From: Segatella baroniae B14
GTDB lineage: Bacteria; Bacteroidota; Bacteroidia; Bacteroidales; Bacteroidaceae
Direction: 5' to 3'
Length of the DNA stretch: 64,000 nucleotides
Assembly: GCF_022024235.1 (NCBI RefSeq)
Contig: NZ_CP091799.1
Location: 1,856,001 to 1,920,000, forward strand
Below the pieces are notes generated by a model that made no database searches, had not been told where the DNA came from, and saw only the letters and a program-made list of their open reading frames with translations. A program made the position numbers and the translations under genes. Below are positions 29,901 through 40,303 of this stretch, in pieces. Each line of letters starts with the position of its first letter. Position 1 is the first letter of the stretch.

Positions 29901-31240
29901 CGGTTAAGCATAACAGGATGACCCTTCATTACATTTTCAAGGATATCCCAAATAACTGGTTCACGACGGTCAACAATCTTCTTAGCGCTCTTTACAGTTT
30001 TTACTATACCACGCTCAATAAGCTTGCGAATGATAAATGGTTTATATAGCTCAGCAGCCATCAACTTAGGAAGACCGCATTCACCCATATTCAGCTCAGG
30101 ACCTACAACGATTACAGAACGAGCAGAATAGTCAACACGTTTACCCAACAAATTCTGACGGAAACGTCCCTGCTTACCTTTCAAAGAGTCAGACAAAGAC
30201 TTCAAAGGACGATTACTTTCACTCTTAACAGCTGAGCTCTTACGAGAATTATCAAATAAACTGTCCACAGCCTCCTGAAGCATACGTTTTTCGTTACGTA
30301 AAATGACTTCCGGAGCCTTGATTTCTACAAGTCTCTTCAAACGGTTATTACGAATAATAACACGACGATAAAGATCATTCAAGTCAGAAGTTGCAAAACG
30401 ACCACCATCAAGTGGAACCAATGGACGAAGTTCTGGTGGAGTAACAGGAATAATCTTCATGATCATCCACTCAGGTCTGTTAATACCCTTGCTGGTACGG
30501 AAAGCTTCTACAACCTGAAGACGCTTCAATGCTTCTGTCTTACGCTGCTGACTAGAATCATTATTAGCCATGTCGCGAAGCTTGTAAGAAAGACCATCAA
30601 GATCGATATCTGTCAGGAGATCATAAATAGCCTCTGCACCCATTTTAGCAACAAACTTATTTGGGTCATCATCAGCCAAACGATCATTATTAGGATCTAT
30701 TTGATTATCGATAATATCGATATATTCCTCTTCACTGAGGAGGTCCATTTTATGAGAACCATTTAATTCGACACCATCGGCATCTTTTTTACCTTCCATA
30801 ACACCTGGCTTGACAACGATATACTTCTCATAGTAGATAACAGCGTCAAGCTTCTTTGTTGGTAAACCCAGAAGGTAACCTATCTTATTTGGCAAAGAAC
30901 GGAAATACCAAATATGAGCAACAGGTACTACAAGTTCGATATGACCACAACGCTCACGACGAACCTTCTTTTCTGTAACTTCTACACCACAACGATCACA
31001 AACAATGCCTTTATAACGAATACGCTTATACTTACCACAAGCACACTCATAATCCTTAGTAGGACCAAAAATACGCTCGCAGAAAAGACCATCTCGTTCA
31101 GGCTTATATGTACGATAGTTAATGGTTTCTGGTTTAGTAACCTCGCCATACGAATTTTCCAAGATTTCTTCAGGAGAAGCTAAACCTATGGTAATTTTCG
31201 TAAAATTATTTTTTACTTTTGTCTCTTTTTTAAAAGCCAT
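26906..31240 (-). CDS. rpoC: RNA polymerase beta' subunit
   Basis: This is the 1,444-residue catalytic subunit of RNA polymerase. The N-terminal zinc finger is present (C66, C68, C81, C84). The invariant [10 protein letters not shown] motif that holds the catalytic magnesium is intact. The second zinc site includes [13 protein letters not shown], and the trigger-loop region contains [16 protein letters not shown]. It follows rpoB by 26 bases and ends at a strong terminator. Confidence 0.98.
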   Translation of the reverse strand: MAFKKETKVKNNFTKITIGLASPEEILENSYGEVTKPETINYRTYKPERDGLFCERIFGPTKDYECACGKYKRIRYKGIVCDRCGVEVTEKKVRRERCGHIELVVPVAHIWYFRSLPNKIGYLLGLPTKKLDAVIYYEKYIVVKPGVMEGKKDADGVELNGSHKMDLLSEEEYIDIIDNQIDPNNDRLADDDPNKFVAKMGAEAIYDLLTDIDLDGLSYKLRDMANNDSSQQRKTEALKRLQVVEAFRTSKGINRPEWMIMKIIPVTPPELRPLVPLDGGRFATSDLNDLYRRVIIRNNRLKRLVEIKAPEVILRNEKRMLQEAVDSLFDNSRKSSAVKSESNRPLKSLSDSLKGKQGRFRQNLLGKRVDYSARSVIVVGPELNMGECGLPKLMAAELYKPFIIRKLIERGIVKTVKSAKKIVDRREPVIWDILENVMKGHPVMLNRAPTLHRLGIQAFQPKLIEGKAIQLHPLACTAFNADFDGDQMAVHLPLSNEAVLEAQILMLESHNILNPANGAPITVPAQDMVLGLYYITKLRPGAKGEGLTFYGPEEAIVASNEGKCDLHAIVKVVVDDIVDGKHVKHMVETSAGRVIVNQIVPDEVGYFNDIISKKTLRGIIADVIGAVGMARACSFLDGIKNLGYRMSYEAGLSFNLDDIIIPEEKVAIVEKGNKEVEEITNNYNMGFITDTERYNQVIDTWTHVNNDLGNILMKEMREADQGFNAVYMMLDSGARGSKDQIKQLSGMRGLMAKPQKAGAEGAQIIENPILSNFKEGMSVLEYFISSHGARKGLADTAMKTADAGYLTRRLVDVAHDVIITEEDCGTLRGLVCSALKNGDEIISTLYERVLGRVSVHDVVDPTTGNLIVAAGEEITEPKAKAIENSPIESVEIRSVLTCESKHGVCMKCYGRNLATARMVQLGEAVGVIAAQAIGEPGTQLTLRTFHAGGIAANAAANANITAKNDAKLEFDELRVVPFVEEDEEGNDINCQMVVSRLAEVRFVDPNTGIVLSSLNVPYGASLYKKHGDVVKKGDVICKWDPFNAVIVSEYAGVLKFNDVVEGQTYRAETDETTGLTEKIITDSKNRSLVPTCDVVDAEGNVVGTYNFPVGGHVVVEDGQTISTGTTLVKIPRAVGGAGDITGGLPRVTELFEARNPSNPAIVSEIDGEVTMGKVKRGNREIIVTSKTGDQKKYLVPLSKQILVQEHDAVRAGTPLSDGVTTPGDILAIKGPTAVQEYIVNEVQDVYRLQGVKINDKHFEIIVRQMMRKVRIDDPGDTTFLEQELVDKLDFADENDRIWGKKVVTDAGDSELLKPGQIVTVRKLRDENSSLKRRDLKLVQVRDAVPATSTQILQGITRAALGTKSFMSAASFQETTKVLCEAAIRGKSDYLEGMKENVICGHLIPAGTGLRQWQKLVVGSKEEYERIQANRKNVLDFADNNVATE

Positions 31241-31266
31241 GTTTCTTTTTGTTAAGGGGTTGACTG

Positions 31267-34200
31267 TTAATCGAGTTTAATGCTCAAACCAAGACCACGA
31301 AGTTCATGAAGCAACACGTTAAGTGATTCTGGGATACCAGGAGTTGGCATGGCATCACCTTTGACAATTGCCTCATAAGCTTTAGAACGGCCTACTACAT
31401 CATCCGACTTGATGGTAAGAACTTCCTGAAGTACATGACTGGCACCGAAAGCCTCGAGTGCCCAAACCTCCATCTCTCCAAAACGCTGACCACCAAACTG
31501 AGCTTTACCACCCAGTGGCTGCTGAGTAATCAAACTGTAAGGACCAATAGAACGAGCATGCATCTTGTCTTCTACCATATGGCCAAGCTTCAAGAAGTAA
31601 GTCATACCAATGGTAGCTGGCTGATCGAATTGCTCACCTGTCTCACCATCAAAGATATGAGTAGAGCACAAACGTGGTAAACCAGCCTTATCTGTCCATT
31701 CTGACAAATCATCAAGTTTGGCACCATCAAAAATAGGTGTAGCAAACTTAACACCCAACTTCTTACCTGCAGCACCAAGGATAGCCTCGAAAATCTGACC
31801 CAAGTTCATACGAGAAGGCACACCCATTGGGTTCAAAACCAAATCTACAGGTCGACCGTCCTCGAGGAATGGCATATCTTCCATTCTTACAATCTTAGAA
31901 ACAATACCCTTATTACCATGGCGACCAGCAAGTTTATCACCTACCTGAATCTTACGTTTCTTAGCAATATATACTTTTGCCATCTGCAAAATACCAGAAG
32001 GAAGATCATCACCAATAGTAATTGCAAACTTACGACGCTTCAATTCTGCATCAAGTTGCTTATACTTACGGATATAGTTCATAATCAACTTTTGGATAAG
32101 CTTATCTGTATGCTCATCGCCAGTCCAATTATTAGACTCTACGCCATCATACTCGAGATTTTTCAAAGCAACAGTAGTAAACTTACTACCCTTTGTGATA
32201 ATCTCTGCACCTGTATAGTCCTTAACTCCCTGAGAAACCTTACCCTCAGTCAAAGTCAACAACTTATCAACAAGGATATCCTTAAGATCATCGTTCTTTG
32301 CCTCATACTCCTCGTCTATCTTAGCTAAGATTATCTTATCCTGCTTCTTTGATTCACGAGTCTTAACAGCACGAGAGAACAATTTCTTATCGATAACAAC
32401 ACCACTCAATGAAGGGTTAGCCTTAAGTGAAGAATCTTTAACGTCTCCAGCCTTATCACCGAAAATCGCACGGAGAAGCTTCTCTTCTGGAGAAGGATCA
32501 CTTTCACCCTTAGGAGAAATCTTACCGATCAAGATATCACCTGGCTCAACACGAGCACCTACACGAATGATACCATTATCATCAAGATCCTTTGTAGCTT
32601 CCTCACTTACATTTGGAATATCATTGGTGAATTCCTCAACACCTCGCTTGGTCTCACGAACATCAAGAGAATATTCGTCAACATGTACAGATGTCAATAC
32701 ATCCTCACGAATCATACGCTCAGAAATAACGACAGCATCCTCATAATTATAACCCTTCCAAGGAATATAAGCTACCAAGAGGTTTCTACCGAGTGCCAAT
32801 TCACCATTTTCTGTTGCATAACCCTCTGTCAGAATATCACCCTTCTTAACTCTCTGGCCCTTGCTACAAATAGGACGGAGATCGACTACCATGTTCTGGT
32901 TAGTACGACGGAACTTTGGTATACGATATTCTTTCAATGCTGGCTCAAAGCTTACGAACTCATCTTCTTCTGTACGATCATACAAAATACGAATCGTTGT
33001 AGCATCAACGTAATCGATTACACCCTCACCTTCTGCTGTAACTTGAGTACGTGAATCCTCACATACCTGCTTTTCAAGACCAGTACCAACGATAGGTGCC
33101 TCATTGTGAAGCAATGGAACAGCCTGGCGCATCATGTTACATCCCATCAAAGCACGGTGACCGTCATCATGCTCCAAGAATGGAATCAAACAAGCAGAAA
33201 CTGAAGCGATCTGCTGTGGAGCGACATCCATATAGTCTACATTCTCAGGAGTAACTACAGGATAATCAGCATCCTGACGACACTTAACGACTTTACGAAT
33301 AAATGTACCATCAACATTTAAAGGAGCATTACCCTGTCCAATAATTTTGCCTTCCTCTTCCTCAGCTGACAAGAAAACAACATCTTCATTGTCCATATCA
33401 ACAACTCCATTATTAACCTTACGATATGGAGTCTCGATAAAGCCAAGTTCGTTTATAGTTGCATATACACAAAGTGAAGAAATCAAACCAATGTTTGGAC
33501 CTTCAGGGCTCTCAATTGGACAAAGTCGACCATAGTGAGTATAGTGTACGTCACGCACCTCGAAACCTGCACGTTCACGTGTCAAACCACCAGGACCTAA
33601 TGCTGACAAACGACGTTTGTGAGTAACCTCTGCCAATGGATTAGTTTGATCCATAAACTGTGACAATGGATTTGTACCAAAGAAAGAATTGATAACACTA
33701 GAAATTGTCTTAGCATTAATCAAGTCTGTTGGAGTAAATACTTCATTGTCACGAACATTCATGCGTTCACGAATAGTACGGCTCATACGAGCAAGACCAA
33801 TAGAGAACTGATTAGCTAACTGTTCACCAACAGTGCGAACACGTCGATTAGATAAGTGGTCAATATCATCAACAGTAGCCTGAGAATTAACAAGCTTAAT
33901 CAAGTACTTGATAATAGCAATAATATCCTCCTTAGTCAAGACTCTAGTATCCATATCAGTATCCAAGCCAAGTTTCTTATTGATACGATAACGGCCTACT
34001 TCTCCTAAATCATAACGCTTATCAGAGAAGAATAGATTTTGGAATACTTCACGAGCACTAGTATCATCAGCAGGATCTGCATTACGCAACTGACGATAAA
34101 TATAATTAACAGCCTCCTTTTCAGAGTTACTTGGATCTTTAGCTAATGTATTAAAGATAATAGAGAACTTATTAGCAGCCTCTGCATCTTTATGAAGTAA

Positions 34201-35079
34201 GATTGTAGGTGTACCGCTATCCAGAATATCCTCAATATTCTCTTCAGTCAATTCTGTTTCACGGTCCATAATGACTTCATTACGCTCTATAGAAACAACC
34301 TCACCTGTATCTTCATCAACAAAGTCTTCATTCCAACTCTTCAAGACACGAGCAGCTAACTTGCATCCAATAGCTGCCTTAAGATTTTTCTTATTAACCT
34401 TTACCTCCTCGGCAAGATCAAAAATCTGAAGAATATCTTTATCCTGTTCAAAACCCATCGCACGAAGCAATGTTGTTACAGGCAATTTCTTTTTACGATC
34501 GATATATGCATACATGACATTATTGATGTCAGTTGCAAATTCAATCCAACTACCCTTAAAAGGAATGATACGTGCAGAATAAAGTACAGTACCATTTGCA
34601 TGAACACCCTGACCAAAGAATACACCAGGAGAACGATGCAATTGAGCAACGACAACACGCTCAGCACCATTAATGATAAAAGTACCATTCTGTGTCATAT
34701 AAGGGATAGTACCCAAGAAAACATCCTGGATAAAAGTACCAAAATCCTCATGATCAGGATCAGTACAGTACAGCTTCATCTTAGCCTTCAAAGGTACACT
34801 ATAAGTCAAGCCGCGCTCCAAACATTCGTCAATAGTATAACGAGGCGGATCAATATAGTAATCCAAGAACTCAAGAACGAAATTATTTCTTGTATCGGTT
34901 ATAGGAAAATTCTCTGCAAATACCTTAAAAAGACCGTCATTCTTGCGTTCCTCAGGCGGAGTATCCAACTGTAAGAAGTCACGGAAAGACTTCAACTGCA
35001 CATCGAGAAAATCCGAGAATGGATACGGATTATGCACGCTGGCAAAATTTACTCTATTATTTACTACTTTTGTTGTCAT
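31267..35079 (-). CDS. rpoB: RNA polymerase beta subunit
   Basis: This 1,270-residue subunit forms one pincer of the polymerase. The rifampicin region reads [20 protein letters not shown] followed by SALGPGGL, with the usual Q, D, H and S positions unchanged, so no resistance is predicted. The C-terminal [20 protein letters not shown] motif is present as [21 protein letters not shown]. It lies 105 bases after rplL, separated by a hairpin. Confidence 0.98.
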   Translation of the reverse strand: MTTKVVNNRVNFASVHNPYPFSDFLDVQLKSFRDFLQLDTPPEERKNDGLFKVFAENFPITDTRNNFVLEFLDYYIDPPRYTIDECLERGLTYSVPLKAKMKLYCTDPDHEDFGTFIQDVFLGTIPYMTQNGTFIINGAERVVVAQLHRSPGVFFGQGVHANGTVLYSARIIPFKGSWIEFATDINNVMYAYIDRKKKLPVTTLLRAMGFEQDKDILQIFDLAEEVKVNKKNLKAAIGCKLAARVLKSWNEDFVDEDTGEVVSIERNEVIMDRETELTEENIEDILDSGTPTILLHKDAEAANKFSIIFNTLAKDPSNSEKEAVNYIYRQLRNADPADDTSAREVFQNLFFSDKRYDLGEVGRYRINKKLGLDTDMDTRVLTKEDIIAIIKYLIKLVNSQATVDDIDHLSNRRVRTVGEQLANQFSIGLARMSRTIRERMNVRDNEVFTPTDLINAKTISSVINSFFGTNPLSQFMDQTNPLAEVTHKRRLSALGPGGLTRERAGFEVRDVHYTHYGRLCPIESPEGPNIGLISSLCVYATINELGFIETPYRKVNNGVVDMDNEDVVFLSAEEEEGKIIGQGNAPLNVDGTFIRKVVKCRQDADYPVVTPENVDYMDVAPQQIASVSACLIPFLEHDDGHRALMGCNMMRQAVPLLHNEAPIVGTGLEKQVCEDSRTQVTAEGEGVIDYVDATTIRILYDRTEEDEFVSFEPALKEYRIPKFRRTNQNMVVDLRPICSKGQRVKKGDILTEGYATENGELALGRNLLVAYIPWKGYNYEDAVVISERMIREDVLTSVHVDEYSLDVRETKRGVEEFTNDIPNVSEEATKDLDDNGIIRVGARVEPGDILIGKISPKGESDPSPEEKLLRAIFGDKAGDVKDSSLKANPSLSGVVIDKKLFSRAVKTRESKKQDKIILAKIDEEYEAKNDDLKDILVDKLLTLTEGKVSQGVKDYTGAEIITKGSKFTTVALKNLEYDGVESNNWTGDEHTDKLIQKLIMNYIRKYKQLDAELKRRKFAITIGDDLPSGILQMAKVYIAKKRKIQVGDKLAGRHGNKGIVSKIVRMEDMPFLEDGRPVDLVLNPMGVPSRMNLGQIFEAILGAAGKKLGVKFATPIFDGAKLDDLSEWTDKAGLPRLCSTHIFDGETGEQFDQPATIGMTYFLKLGHMVEDKMHARSIGPYSLITQQPLGGKAQFGGQRFGEMEVWALEAFGASHVLQEVLTIKSDDVVGRSKAYEAIVKGDAMPTPGIPESLNVLLHELRGLGLSIKLD

Positions 35080-35123
35080 TAGAAGATTTTAACGGGTGTT
35101 GTTAATCTAAATATATAAGACAC

Positions 35124-35161
35124 AAAAAGGTTAGAACCCACCTACTTGGTGGACTCTAACC
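35124..35161 (-). terminator. Attenuator-like hairpin between rplL and rpoB
   Basis: On the reverse strand a 14-base stem (plus 35148-35161 with 35129-35142, two adjacent mismatches) encloses a five-base loop and is followed by TTTTTG. It is placed where many bacteria partly terminate transcription to make more L7/L12 than RNA polymerase. Partial function is an inference. Confidence 0.75.
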
Positions 35162-35184
35162 ATATTTTAAAAAGTTAAGTTCGA

Positions 35185-35559
35185 TTACTTAAGCTCTACC
35201 TTAGCACCAGCCTCTTCGATAGCCTTCTTAAGGTTTTCAGCCTCGTCCTTAGCTACACCTTCCTTCAATGTTGCAGGAACTGCGTCGCAAAGATCCTTAG
35301 CTTCCTTCAAACCGAGACCACAAGCCTCTTTAACAGCCTTAACTACCTGGAGTTTAGTAGCACCTACTTCAACGAGAACTACGTCGAATGCTGACTTCTC
35401 CTCAGCTGCAGCACCTGCAGCAGCAGGACCAGCAGCTACAGCAACAGCTGCAGCAGCAGGCTCAATACCATACTCGTCCTTCAGGACTGTTGCCAATTCA
35501 TTAACTTCCTTAACAGTAAGATTTACTAACTCTTCTGCAATAGCTTTTACGTCTGCCAT
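35185..35559 (-). CDS. rplL: 50S ribosomal protein L7/L12
   Basis: L7/L12 is the multi-copy stalk protein that recruits translation GTPases. The 124 residues show the N-terminal dimerisation helix and an Ala/Gly-rich hinge near 35-55. The C-terminal factor-binding domain follows with [20 protein letters not shown]. It lies 51 bases after rplJ and is followed by the hairpin before rpoB. Confidence 0.98.
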   Translation of the reverse strand: MADVKAIAEELVNLTVKEVNELATVLKDEYGIEPAAAAVAVAAGPAAAGAAAEEKSAFDVVLVEVGATKLQVVKAVKEACGLGLKEAKDLCDAVPATLKEGVAKDEAENLKKAIEEAGAKVELK

Positions 35560-35610
35560 TTTATTCTAAAATTTAATTTTGTTTATACTGTAAATAATTG
35601 TGACTTTTGA

Positions 35611-36129
35611 TTATTCAGCACGCTCGCCCAAAGTCTTAAGCACACCATGAATAGTGTTTGCGCCTGATTGTAGAGAAGAAATAACATTCTTTGCAGGTGA
35701 TTGCAACAAAGAAACGATATCTGCGATAACTTCGTTCTTGCTCTTAATAGAAACAAGTTCATCAAGTTTATCAGCACCTACATAGAACTCTTCTTCAGCG
35801 TAAGCGGCTTTCAATGCAGGAATGCCCTCTTTAGCGTAGTCCTTCAAAAGTTTTGCTGGTACATTTGCAGTATGAGCAAAAAGAACAGCTGTGTTATTCT
35901 TAAGACTACCATATAATGGAGCGAAATCTACATCTGAAGCTTCCATTGCCTCACGCAACAAGGTATTCTTAACAACTACCATCTTGATTTCCTGCTTAAA
36001 GCAATCACGACGGAGCTTGCTAGTAGCCTCTGCGTTAAGACCAGTTACGTCAACTAGATAGAAGTGAGGATATTCCTTCAACTTCTGACCTAAATCTACG
36101 ATAATAGTATCTTTAACTTCTTTCTTCAT
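35611..36129 (-). CDS. rplJ: 50S ribosomal protein L10
   Basis: L10 anchors L7/L12 dimers on 23S rRNA. The 172 residues begin MKKEVKDTIIVDLGQKL, and the C-terminal helix that carries the L12 dimers is present. Only 18 bases separate it from rplA, so the L10 leader known between rplA and rplJ in other phyla is not present as an intergenic element here. Confidence 0.97.
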   Translation of the reverse strand: MKKEVKDTIIVDLGQKLKEYPHFYLVDVTGLNAEATSKLRRDCFKQEIKMVVVKNTLLREAMEASDVDFAPLYGSLKNNTAVLFAHTANVPAKLLKDYAKEGIPALKAAYAEEEFYVGADKLDELVSIKSKNEVIADIVSLLQSPAKNVISSLQSGANTIHGVLKTLGERAE

Positions 36130-36147
36130 TTTTCAATACTTTTAGAG

Positions 36148-36840
36148 TTATTCAACTGATTTAGGATCAATTTTGATACCCTTACTCATAGTGCTAGAAA
36201 TAAAGATACTCTTGATGTATGTACCTTTAGCAGAAGCAGGCTTCAAACGGATAACTGTATTGAGGAATTCTCTTGCATTACCAGCGATCTGTTCAGGAGT
36301 CATTGAAATCTTACCGATTGATGTGTGGATAATACCAGCCTTATCAACCTTGAAGTCAATCTTACCCTGCTTAACTTCTTTAACTGCCTTAGCAACGTCC
36401 ATTGTTACAGTACCACTCTTTGGGTTAGGCATTAAACCACGAGGACCAAGGAAACGACCTAAAGGACCTACTTTACCCATGCAAGATGGCATAGTGATGA
36501 TGACATCAATATCGAGCCATCCACTTTTGATCTTATCGATATACTCATCGAGACCTGCATAATCAGCACCAGCTGCCTTAGCAGCTTCCTCCTGATCAGG
36601 TGTACAAAGAGCAAGAACACGAACTGTTTTACCTGTTCCATTAGGGAGAGATACAACGCCACGAACCATCTGGTTAGCTTTACGTGGATCTACACCCAAG
36701 CGTACGTCAATATCAAGAGAAGCATCAAACTTAGTTGTTGTAATTTCCTTTACCAATTTTGAAGCTTCCTCCAAAGAGTATGCTTTCCCTGCTTCAACCT
36801 TATCAGCTACTGATTTTTGATTTTTTGTCAGTTTACTCAT
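36148..36840 (-). CDS. rplA: 50S ribosomal protein L1
   Basis: L1 forms the mobile stalk that moves deacylated tRNA out of the E site. The 230 residues include [30 protein letters not shown] and the C-terminal [17 protein letters not shown], the family signatures. In E. coli L1 represses rplKA; no site was identified here. Confidence 0.98.
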   Translation of the reverse strand: MSKLTKNQKSVADKVEAGKAYSLEEASKLVKEITTTKFDASLDIDVRLGVDPRKANQMVRGVVSLPNGTGKTVRVLALCTPDQEEAAKAAGADYAGLDEYIDKIKSGWLDIDVIITMPSCMGKVGPLGRFLGPRGLMPNPKSGTVTMDVAKAVKEVKQGKIDFKVDKAGIIHTSIGKISMTPEQIAGNAREFLNTVIRLKPASAKGTYIKSIFISSTMSKGIKIDPKSVE

Positions 36841-36861
36841 TTTTCTAATTGAAGTTATAAA

Positions 36862-37302
36862 TTATTGACCAGGGAAATCCCCTTTTACAGTGATACCCAT
36901 ACTTCTTGCTGTACCAGCAATAAGTCTCATAGCTGATTCCACTGTAAAGCAGTTAAGATCTTTCAACTTATCTTCAGCGATTACCTTTACTTGATCCCAA
37001 GTAATTTCAGCAACCTTCTTACGATTAGGCTGACCTGAACCAGACTTTACCTTGGCTGCTTCCTTCAGCTGAACTGCTGCAGGAGGAGTCTTGATAACGA
37101 AATCAAATGACTTATCTGTATAGTAAGTGATAACAACTGGTAAAACTTTTCCAGCCTTATCCTGGGTACGGGCGTTGAACTCCTTGCAGAATCCCATAAT
37201 ATTTATACCCTTAGAACCAAGAGCAGGTCCTACTGGAGGTGAAGGATTTGCAGCGCCACCTTTAATCTGTAATTTGATTAATCCAGCAACTTCTTTAGCC
37301 AT
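36862..37302 (-). CDS. rplK: 50S ribosomal protein L11
   Basis: L11 forms the base of the GTPase-associated centre and is needed for RelA activation and thiopeptide binding. The 146 residues include [20 protein letters not shown] near the N-terminus. The C-terminal rRNA-binding domain contains [15 protein letters not shown]. It lies 57 bases after nusG. Confidence 0.98.
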   Translation of the reverse strand: MAKEVAGLIKLQIKGGAANPSPPVGPALGSKGINIMGFCKEFNARTQDKAGKVLPVVITYYTDKSFDFVIKTPPAAVQLKEAAKVKSGSGQPNRKKVAEITWDQVKVIAEDKLKDLNCFTVESAMRLIAGTARSMGITVKGDFPGQ

Positions 37303-37359
37303 TTTTTTTGTATATTAAAAATTTGAATTTATAAAAAGAACAATACTTCGTAACAGGCA

Positions 37360-37902
37360 TTATTCTTTTTCAACTTGCATAAAACTCAGCTCCAACGGGG
37401 TCTTTCGTCCGAAGATCTTAACCATCACCTTCAGTTTGTGCTTCTGAGAATCAACTTCTTCAATAACACCACTGAAACCGCTGAAAGGACCGTCTGTAAC
37501 CTTTACAGTATCATCTACTGCATAAGGAACATCCATACTCTCTTCCAACTCTGTTTCATCAGCAGTACCAAGCATACGATTGATATCTGCCTGTGGAACA
37601 GGTGTAGGCTCATCCAATCCACCAAGGAAACCTAATACGTTAGGCATAAATCTTAAAGTATGAGCAACATCACCCTTAAGATTAGCTTCAACAAAAACAT
37701 AGCCAGGAAGACTTACTTTCTCCTTGACTACTCTCTTACCATTTCTTAAAGTTGCTTGTTTAACTGTAGGAATCAGTACTTGAGAAATATTATTTGCTAA
37801 CAAATCATTATGTTTGATCTCAGCATCAATATACTCCTTAACTTTAGCTTCCTTACCACTTACAGCTTTAAGAACATACCATTTGTTAATTGTCTCTGCC
37901 AT
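37360..37902 (-). CDS. nusG: Transcription elongation factor NusG
   Basis: NusG couples RNA polymerase to the leading ribosome and to Rho. The N-terminal NGN domain (about 1-115) contains LPGYVFVEANL and FMPNVLGFLGG. The C-terminal KOW motif is in VKVTDGPFSGFSGVIEEVD. It is 180 residues and lies in the conserved secE-nusG-rplK position, so it is the housekeeping copy, not a capsule-type UpxY paralogue. Confidence 0.97.
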   Translation of the reverse strand: MAETINKWYVLKAVSGKEAKVKEYIDAEIKHNDLLANNISQVLIPTVKQATLRNGKRVVKEKVSLPGYVFVEANLKGDVAHTLRFMPNVLGFLGGLDEPTPVPQADINRMLGTADETELEESMDVPYAVDDTVKVTDGPFSGFSGVIEEVDSQKHKLKVMVKIFGRKTPLELSFMQVEKE

Positions 37903-37907
37903 TTTCC

Positions 37908-38105
37908 TTAGTTACCAATTGAATAAAGACCAGTCATGATGAATCTAAAAACAGAATCCATGGCGAATACTACAAGTGCAATGACAAGGGAAGCAGATAA
38001 TACAACCATTGCACTGTGCGTTAATTCGCGTCCAGTTGGCCATGTAGTTTCATGCGCTAGCTCATTATAACAAGCTTTGCAATAATTAACTATCTTTGTA
38101 AACAT
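37908..38105 (-). CDS. secE: SecE preprotein translocase subunit
   Basis: This single-span subunit clamps SecY in the inner membrane. The start is placed at MFTKIVNYCKACYNELAHE (38105, 65 residues), because the longer frame would extend into the tRNA-Trp gene. The conserved cytosolic amphipathic part with TWPTGREL is followed by one membrane helix, about residues 30-55. It lies five bases before nusG. Confidence 0.95.
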   Translation of the reverse strand: MFTKIVNYCKACYNELAHETTWPTGRELTHSAMVVLSASLVIALVVFAMDSVFRFIMTGLYSIGN

Positions 38106-38120
38106 ATTATCTTCTTTTAG

Positions 38121-38193
38121 CACGGGTTGAAGGACTCGAACCCTCGACACCTGGTTTTGGAGACCAGTGCTCTACCAACTGAGCTAAACCCGT
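38121..38193 (-). tRNA. trnW: tRNA-Trp (anticodon CCA)
   Basis: The reverse strand folds with a 7-bp acceptor (ACGGGTT/AACCCGT), a D arm AGCTCAGTTGGTAGAGC, anticodon loop TCTCCAAAA with CCA, and a T arm with GGTTCGAGTC. The CCA 3' end is not encoded. It lies between tuf and secE, the usual tRNA-Trp position. Confidence 0.95.
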
Positions 38194-38197
38194 ATGT

Positions 38198-38223
38198 GTC
38201 TCCGCACCGCAAGATGCGGAGAC
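38198..38223 (-). other. GC-rich hairpin between tuf and tRNA-Trp
   Basis: The arms GTCTCCGCA (38198-38206) and TGCGGAGAC (38215-38223) form a perfect 9-bp stem. No T-run follows, so it is more likely an RNase processing or mRNA 3'-end protection signal that separates tuf mRNA from the tRNA than a terminator. Confidence 0.6.
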
Positions 38224-38240
38224 TATGTAATTATCTATAA

Positions 38241-39458
38241 TTACTTCTTATTCTGCCAGTTCTCAGGAAGATCCTCAAGCAAAGCTGTAATCTGACCTGA
38301 ACCTACTGTACGACCACCCTCACGGATAGCGAAACGAAGACCTTCGTTCAATGCAACACGATAAATCAAGCTAACCTCAATCTCAACGTTATCACCAGGC
38401 ATAACCATCTCTACTCCCTCTGGAAGTTTGATTTCACCTGTACAGTCCATTGTACGAAGATAGAACTGAGGACGATAGTGGTTACCGAATGGAGTATGAC
38501 GACCACCCTCTTCCTTCTTCAAAACATAGATAGAAGCCTTGAAGTGATCGTGAGGAGTAATAGCACCTGGGTGTACAACTACCATACCACGCTTAACTTC
38601 TTCTTTATCGATACCACGGAGAAGCAAACCTACGTTATCACCAGCTTCACCTTCTGGAAGAGTCTTACGGAACATCTCAACACCAGTGATAGTAGACTTC
38701 TTATCTTCACCAAGACCGAGCAACTGAACCTCATCACCTACATGGCACTTACCTGTCTCAATACGACCTGTAGCTACAGTACCACGACCAGTAATAGAGA
38801 ATACGTCCTCAACTGGCATCAAGAATGGTTTATCGAGGTCACGAGTAGGCTCCTGAATCCAAGTATCACAAGTTGACATCAACTCAAGTACGCTATTAAC
38901 CCACTTATCAACGCCATTCAAAGCACCAAGTGCAGAACCACGAACGATTGGAGTATCCTCTTCATAACCGTACTGCTCAAGGATTTCATGTACTTCCATT
39001 TCAACGAGTTCAAGCATTTCCTCGTCGTCAACCATATCACACTTGTTCAAGAAAACAACCAAACGAGGTACATTTACCTGACGAGCGAGAAGTACGTGCT
39101 CACGAGTCTGAGGCATAGGACCATCAGTAGCAGCAACAACCAAGATTGCACCATCCATCTGAGCAGCACCAGTAACCATGTTCTTTACATAGTCAGCGTG
39201 ACCCGGACAGTCAACGTGTGCATAGTGACGATTTTCTGTTTCGTACTCGATGTGAGCTGTATTAATAGTAATACCACGCTCTTTCTCCTCAGGTGCATTA
39301 TCAATCTGATCGAATGACTTAACATCTTCAGCAGTACCAAGCTTCTCATTAAGAACCTTAGAGATAGCTGCAGTCAATGTAGTCTTACCGTGGTCAACAT
39401 GACCAATAGTACCAATATTTACATGCGGTTTGGTACGCACGAATTCTTCCTTAGCCAT
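38241..39458 (-). CDS. tuf: Translation elongation factor Tu
   Basis: EF-Tu delivers aminoacyl-tRNA to the ribosome. G-domain motifs GHVDHGKT (19-26), DCPGHADYV and NKCD are intact, and both beta-barrel domains follow. At 405 residues it is about ten longer than the usual 394-396. The extra part is a C-terminal tail after the family end (GSGQITALL, then [11 protein letters not shown]). It is the only tuf in the window and lies downstream of four tRNA genes instead of after fusA. Confidence 0.97.
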   Translation of the reverse strand: MAKEEFVRTKPHVNIGTIGHVDHGKTTLTAAISKVLNEKLGTAEDVKSFDQIDNAPEEKERGITINTAHIEYETENRHYAHVDCPGHADYVKNMVTGAAQMDGAILVVAATDGPMPQTREHVLLARQVNVPRLVVFLNKCDMVDDEEMLELVEMEVHEILEQYGYEEDTPIVRGSALGALNGVDKWVNSVLELMSTCDTWIQEPTRDLDKPFLMPVEDVFSITGRGTVATGRIETGKCHVGDEVQLLGLGEDKKSTITGVEMFRKTLPEGEAGDNVGLLLRGIDKEEVKRGMVVVHPGAITPHDHFKASIYVLKKEEGGRHTPFGNHYRPQFYLRTMDCTGEIKLPEGVEMVMPGDNVEIEVSLIYRVALNEGLRFAIREGGRTVGSGQITALLEDLPENWQNKK

Positions 39459-39539
39459 AGCTTAAACTTTTTATTTATATAAATGAATAATCTATTTAAA
39501 TATTTTCTTCTCTTATTCAAGATCGGAATATACAAAAAG

Positions 39540-39611
<72 letters not shown>

Positions 39612-39623
39612 GAACAAAAATAG

Positions 39624-39696
39624 AGCGGAAAACGGGGCTCAAACCCGCGACCCCCAGCTTGGAAGGCTAGTGCTCTATCAACTGAGCTATTTCCGC
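39624..39696 (-). tRNA. trnG: tRNA-Gly (anticodon TCC)
   Basis: A 73-base cloverleaf on the reverse strand: acceptor GCGGAAA/TTTCCGC, anticodon loop CTTCCAA giving TCC, T arm GCGGGTTTGAGCCCCG. It is separated by 12 bases from tRNA-Thr(GGT) and by 5 bases from tRNA-Tyr. Confidence 0.95.
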
Positions 39697-39701
39697 AAAT
39701 G

Positions 39702-39783
39702 TGGGTAGTGATGGATTCGAACCACCGAAGCTAGAAGCAGCAGATTTACAGTCTGCCCCATTTGGCCACTCTGGAAACTACCC
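39702..39783 (-). tRNA. trnY: tRNA-Tyr (anticodon GTA)
   Basis: An 82-base class II tRNA with a long variable arm on the reverse strand. The acceptor is GGGTAGT/ACTACCC, the anticodon loop CTGTAAA gives GTA, and the T arm has GGTTCGAATCC. Confidence 0.95.
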
Positions 39784-39807
39784 GGACCACGAACTTTTCG
39801 TTTCTTG

Positions 39808-39881
39808 AGCCTCTTGTCGGATTCGAACCAACGACCCCGAGATTACAAATCACGTGCTCTGGCCAACTGAGCTAAAGAGGC
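39808..39881 (-). tRNA. trnT: tRNA-Thr (anticodon TGT)
   Basis: A 74-base cloverleaf on the reverse strand: acceptor GCCTCTT/AAGAGGC, anticodon loop TTTGTAA giving TGT, T arm GTTGGTTCGAATCCGAC. One T-T mismatch occurs in the anticodon stem. It is the first gene of the tRNA-tuf-secE-rpoBC unit. Confidence 0.93.
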
Positions 39882-39932
39882 AAATCTTGCAGCCGTACAC
39901 GGCTTCTGATTTCATGTTGTTGTGAAACGGCT

Positions 39933-39964
39933 GCAAAGTTACGAATTTATTTTGAATCACCAAA
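39933..39964 (-). promoter_or_regulatory. Promoter of the tRNA-tuf-secE-nusG-rpl-rpoBC unit
   Basis: On the reverse strand, TTTG (39961-39964) is followed after exactly 19 bases by TAACTTTGC (39933-39941). This is a perfect match to the Bacteroidota promoter. It lies about 50 bases before the first tRNA, and its -33 region is about 18 bases beyond the hpf stop. Confidence 0.9.
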
Positions 39965-39981
39965 TTTTTTCCTAAAAAATT

Positions 39982-40281
39982 TTAGTGTTTTCTTTGTTTT
40001 TCTTTAAATTTAGTCAATTGAACCTTCAAAGCATCTACTGCTTGATCCACACTTTCCTCAAAAGAATCACACACTTTCTCTACGAACAATGTATTACCTG
40101 GCACCGTTACGGTTATTCCAGCTTCTTTATTTAGGACAGTAGCAGGTTTTACGACTTTTAATTGCACCTCTACTTTCTGAATATCTTCATAAGTTTTTTC
40201 TAACTTGGCAACTTTCTTATCAACGAATGCCAATAACTTCTCGGTAGCATCGAAATGGATCGACTGAATTTTTACTTCCAT
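39982..40281 (-). CDS. hpf: Ribosome hibernation-promoting factor (short HPF/RaiA)
   Basis: HPF binds the 30S decoding region and silences or dimerises ribosomes in stationary phase. The start at 40281 (MEVKIQSIHFDATEKLL, 99 residues) is preferred over one 14 codons upstream. It matches the family and has GGAGG five bases ahead (plus 40287-40291). The single S30AE domain without the long C-terminal extension marks the short form. It is last in rpsU-xerC-hpf. Confidence 0.93.
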   Translation of the reverse strand: MEVKIQSIHFDATEKLLAFVDKKVAKLEKTYEDIQKVEVQLKVVKPATVLNKEAGITVTVPGNTLFVEKVCDSFEESVDQAVDALKVQLTKFKEKQRKH

Positions 40282-40303
40282 AGTGACCTCCAATTTTAAA
40301 AGG

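Noticed and set aside
31267..35079. Possible rifampicin-resistance changes in rpoB
   Set aside because: The cluster I residues all match the sensitive form.
38106..38150. Longer secE start (15 extra codons)
   Set aside because: The extension runs through the tRNA-Trp gene and adds residues not found in SecE; the ATG at 38105 matches the family.
39889..39934. GCAGCCGT/ACGGCTGC inverted repeat before the first tRNA as a leader hairpin
   Set aside because: One arm overlaps the -7 promoter box and lies mostly upstream of the predicted transcription start, so the stem would not form in the RNA.
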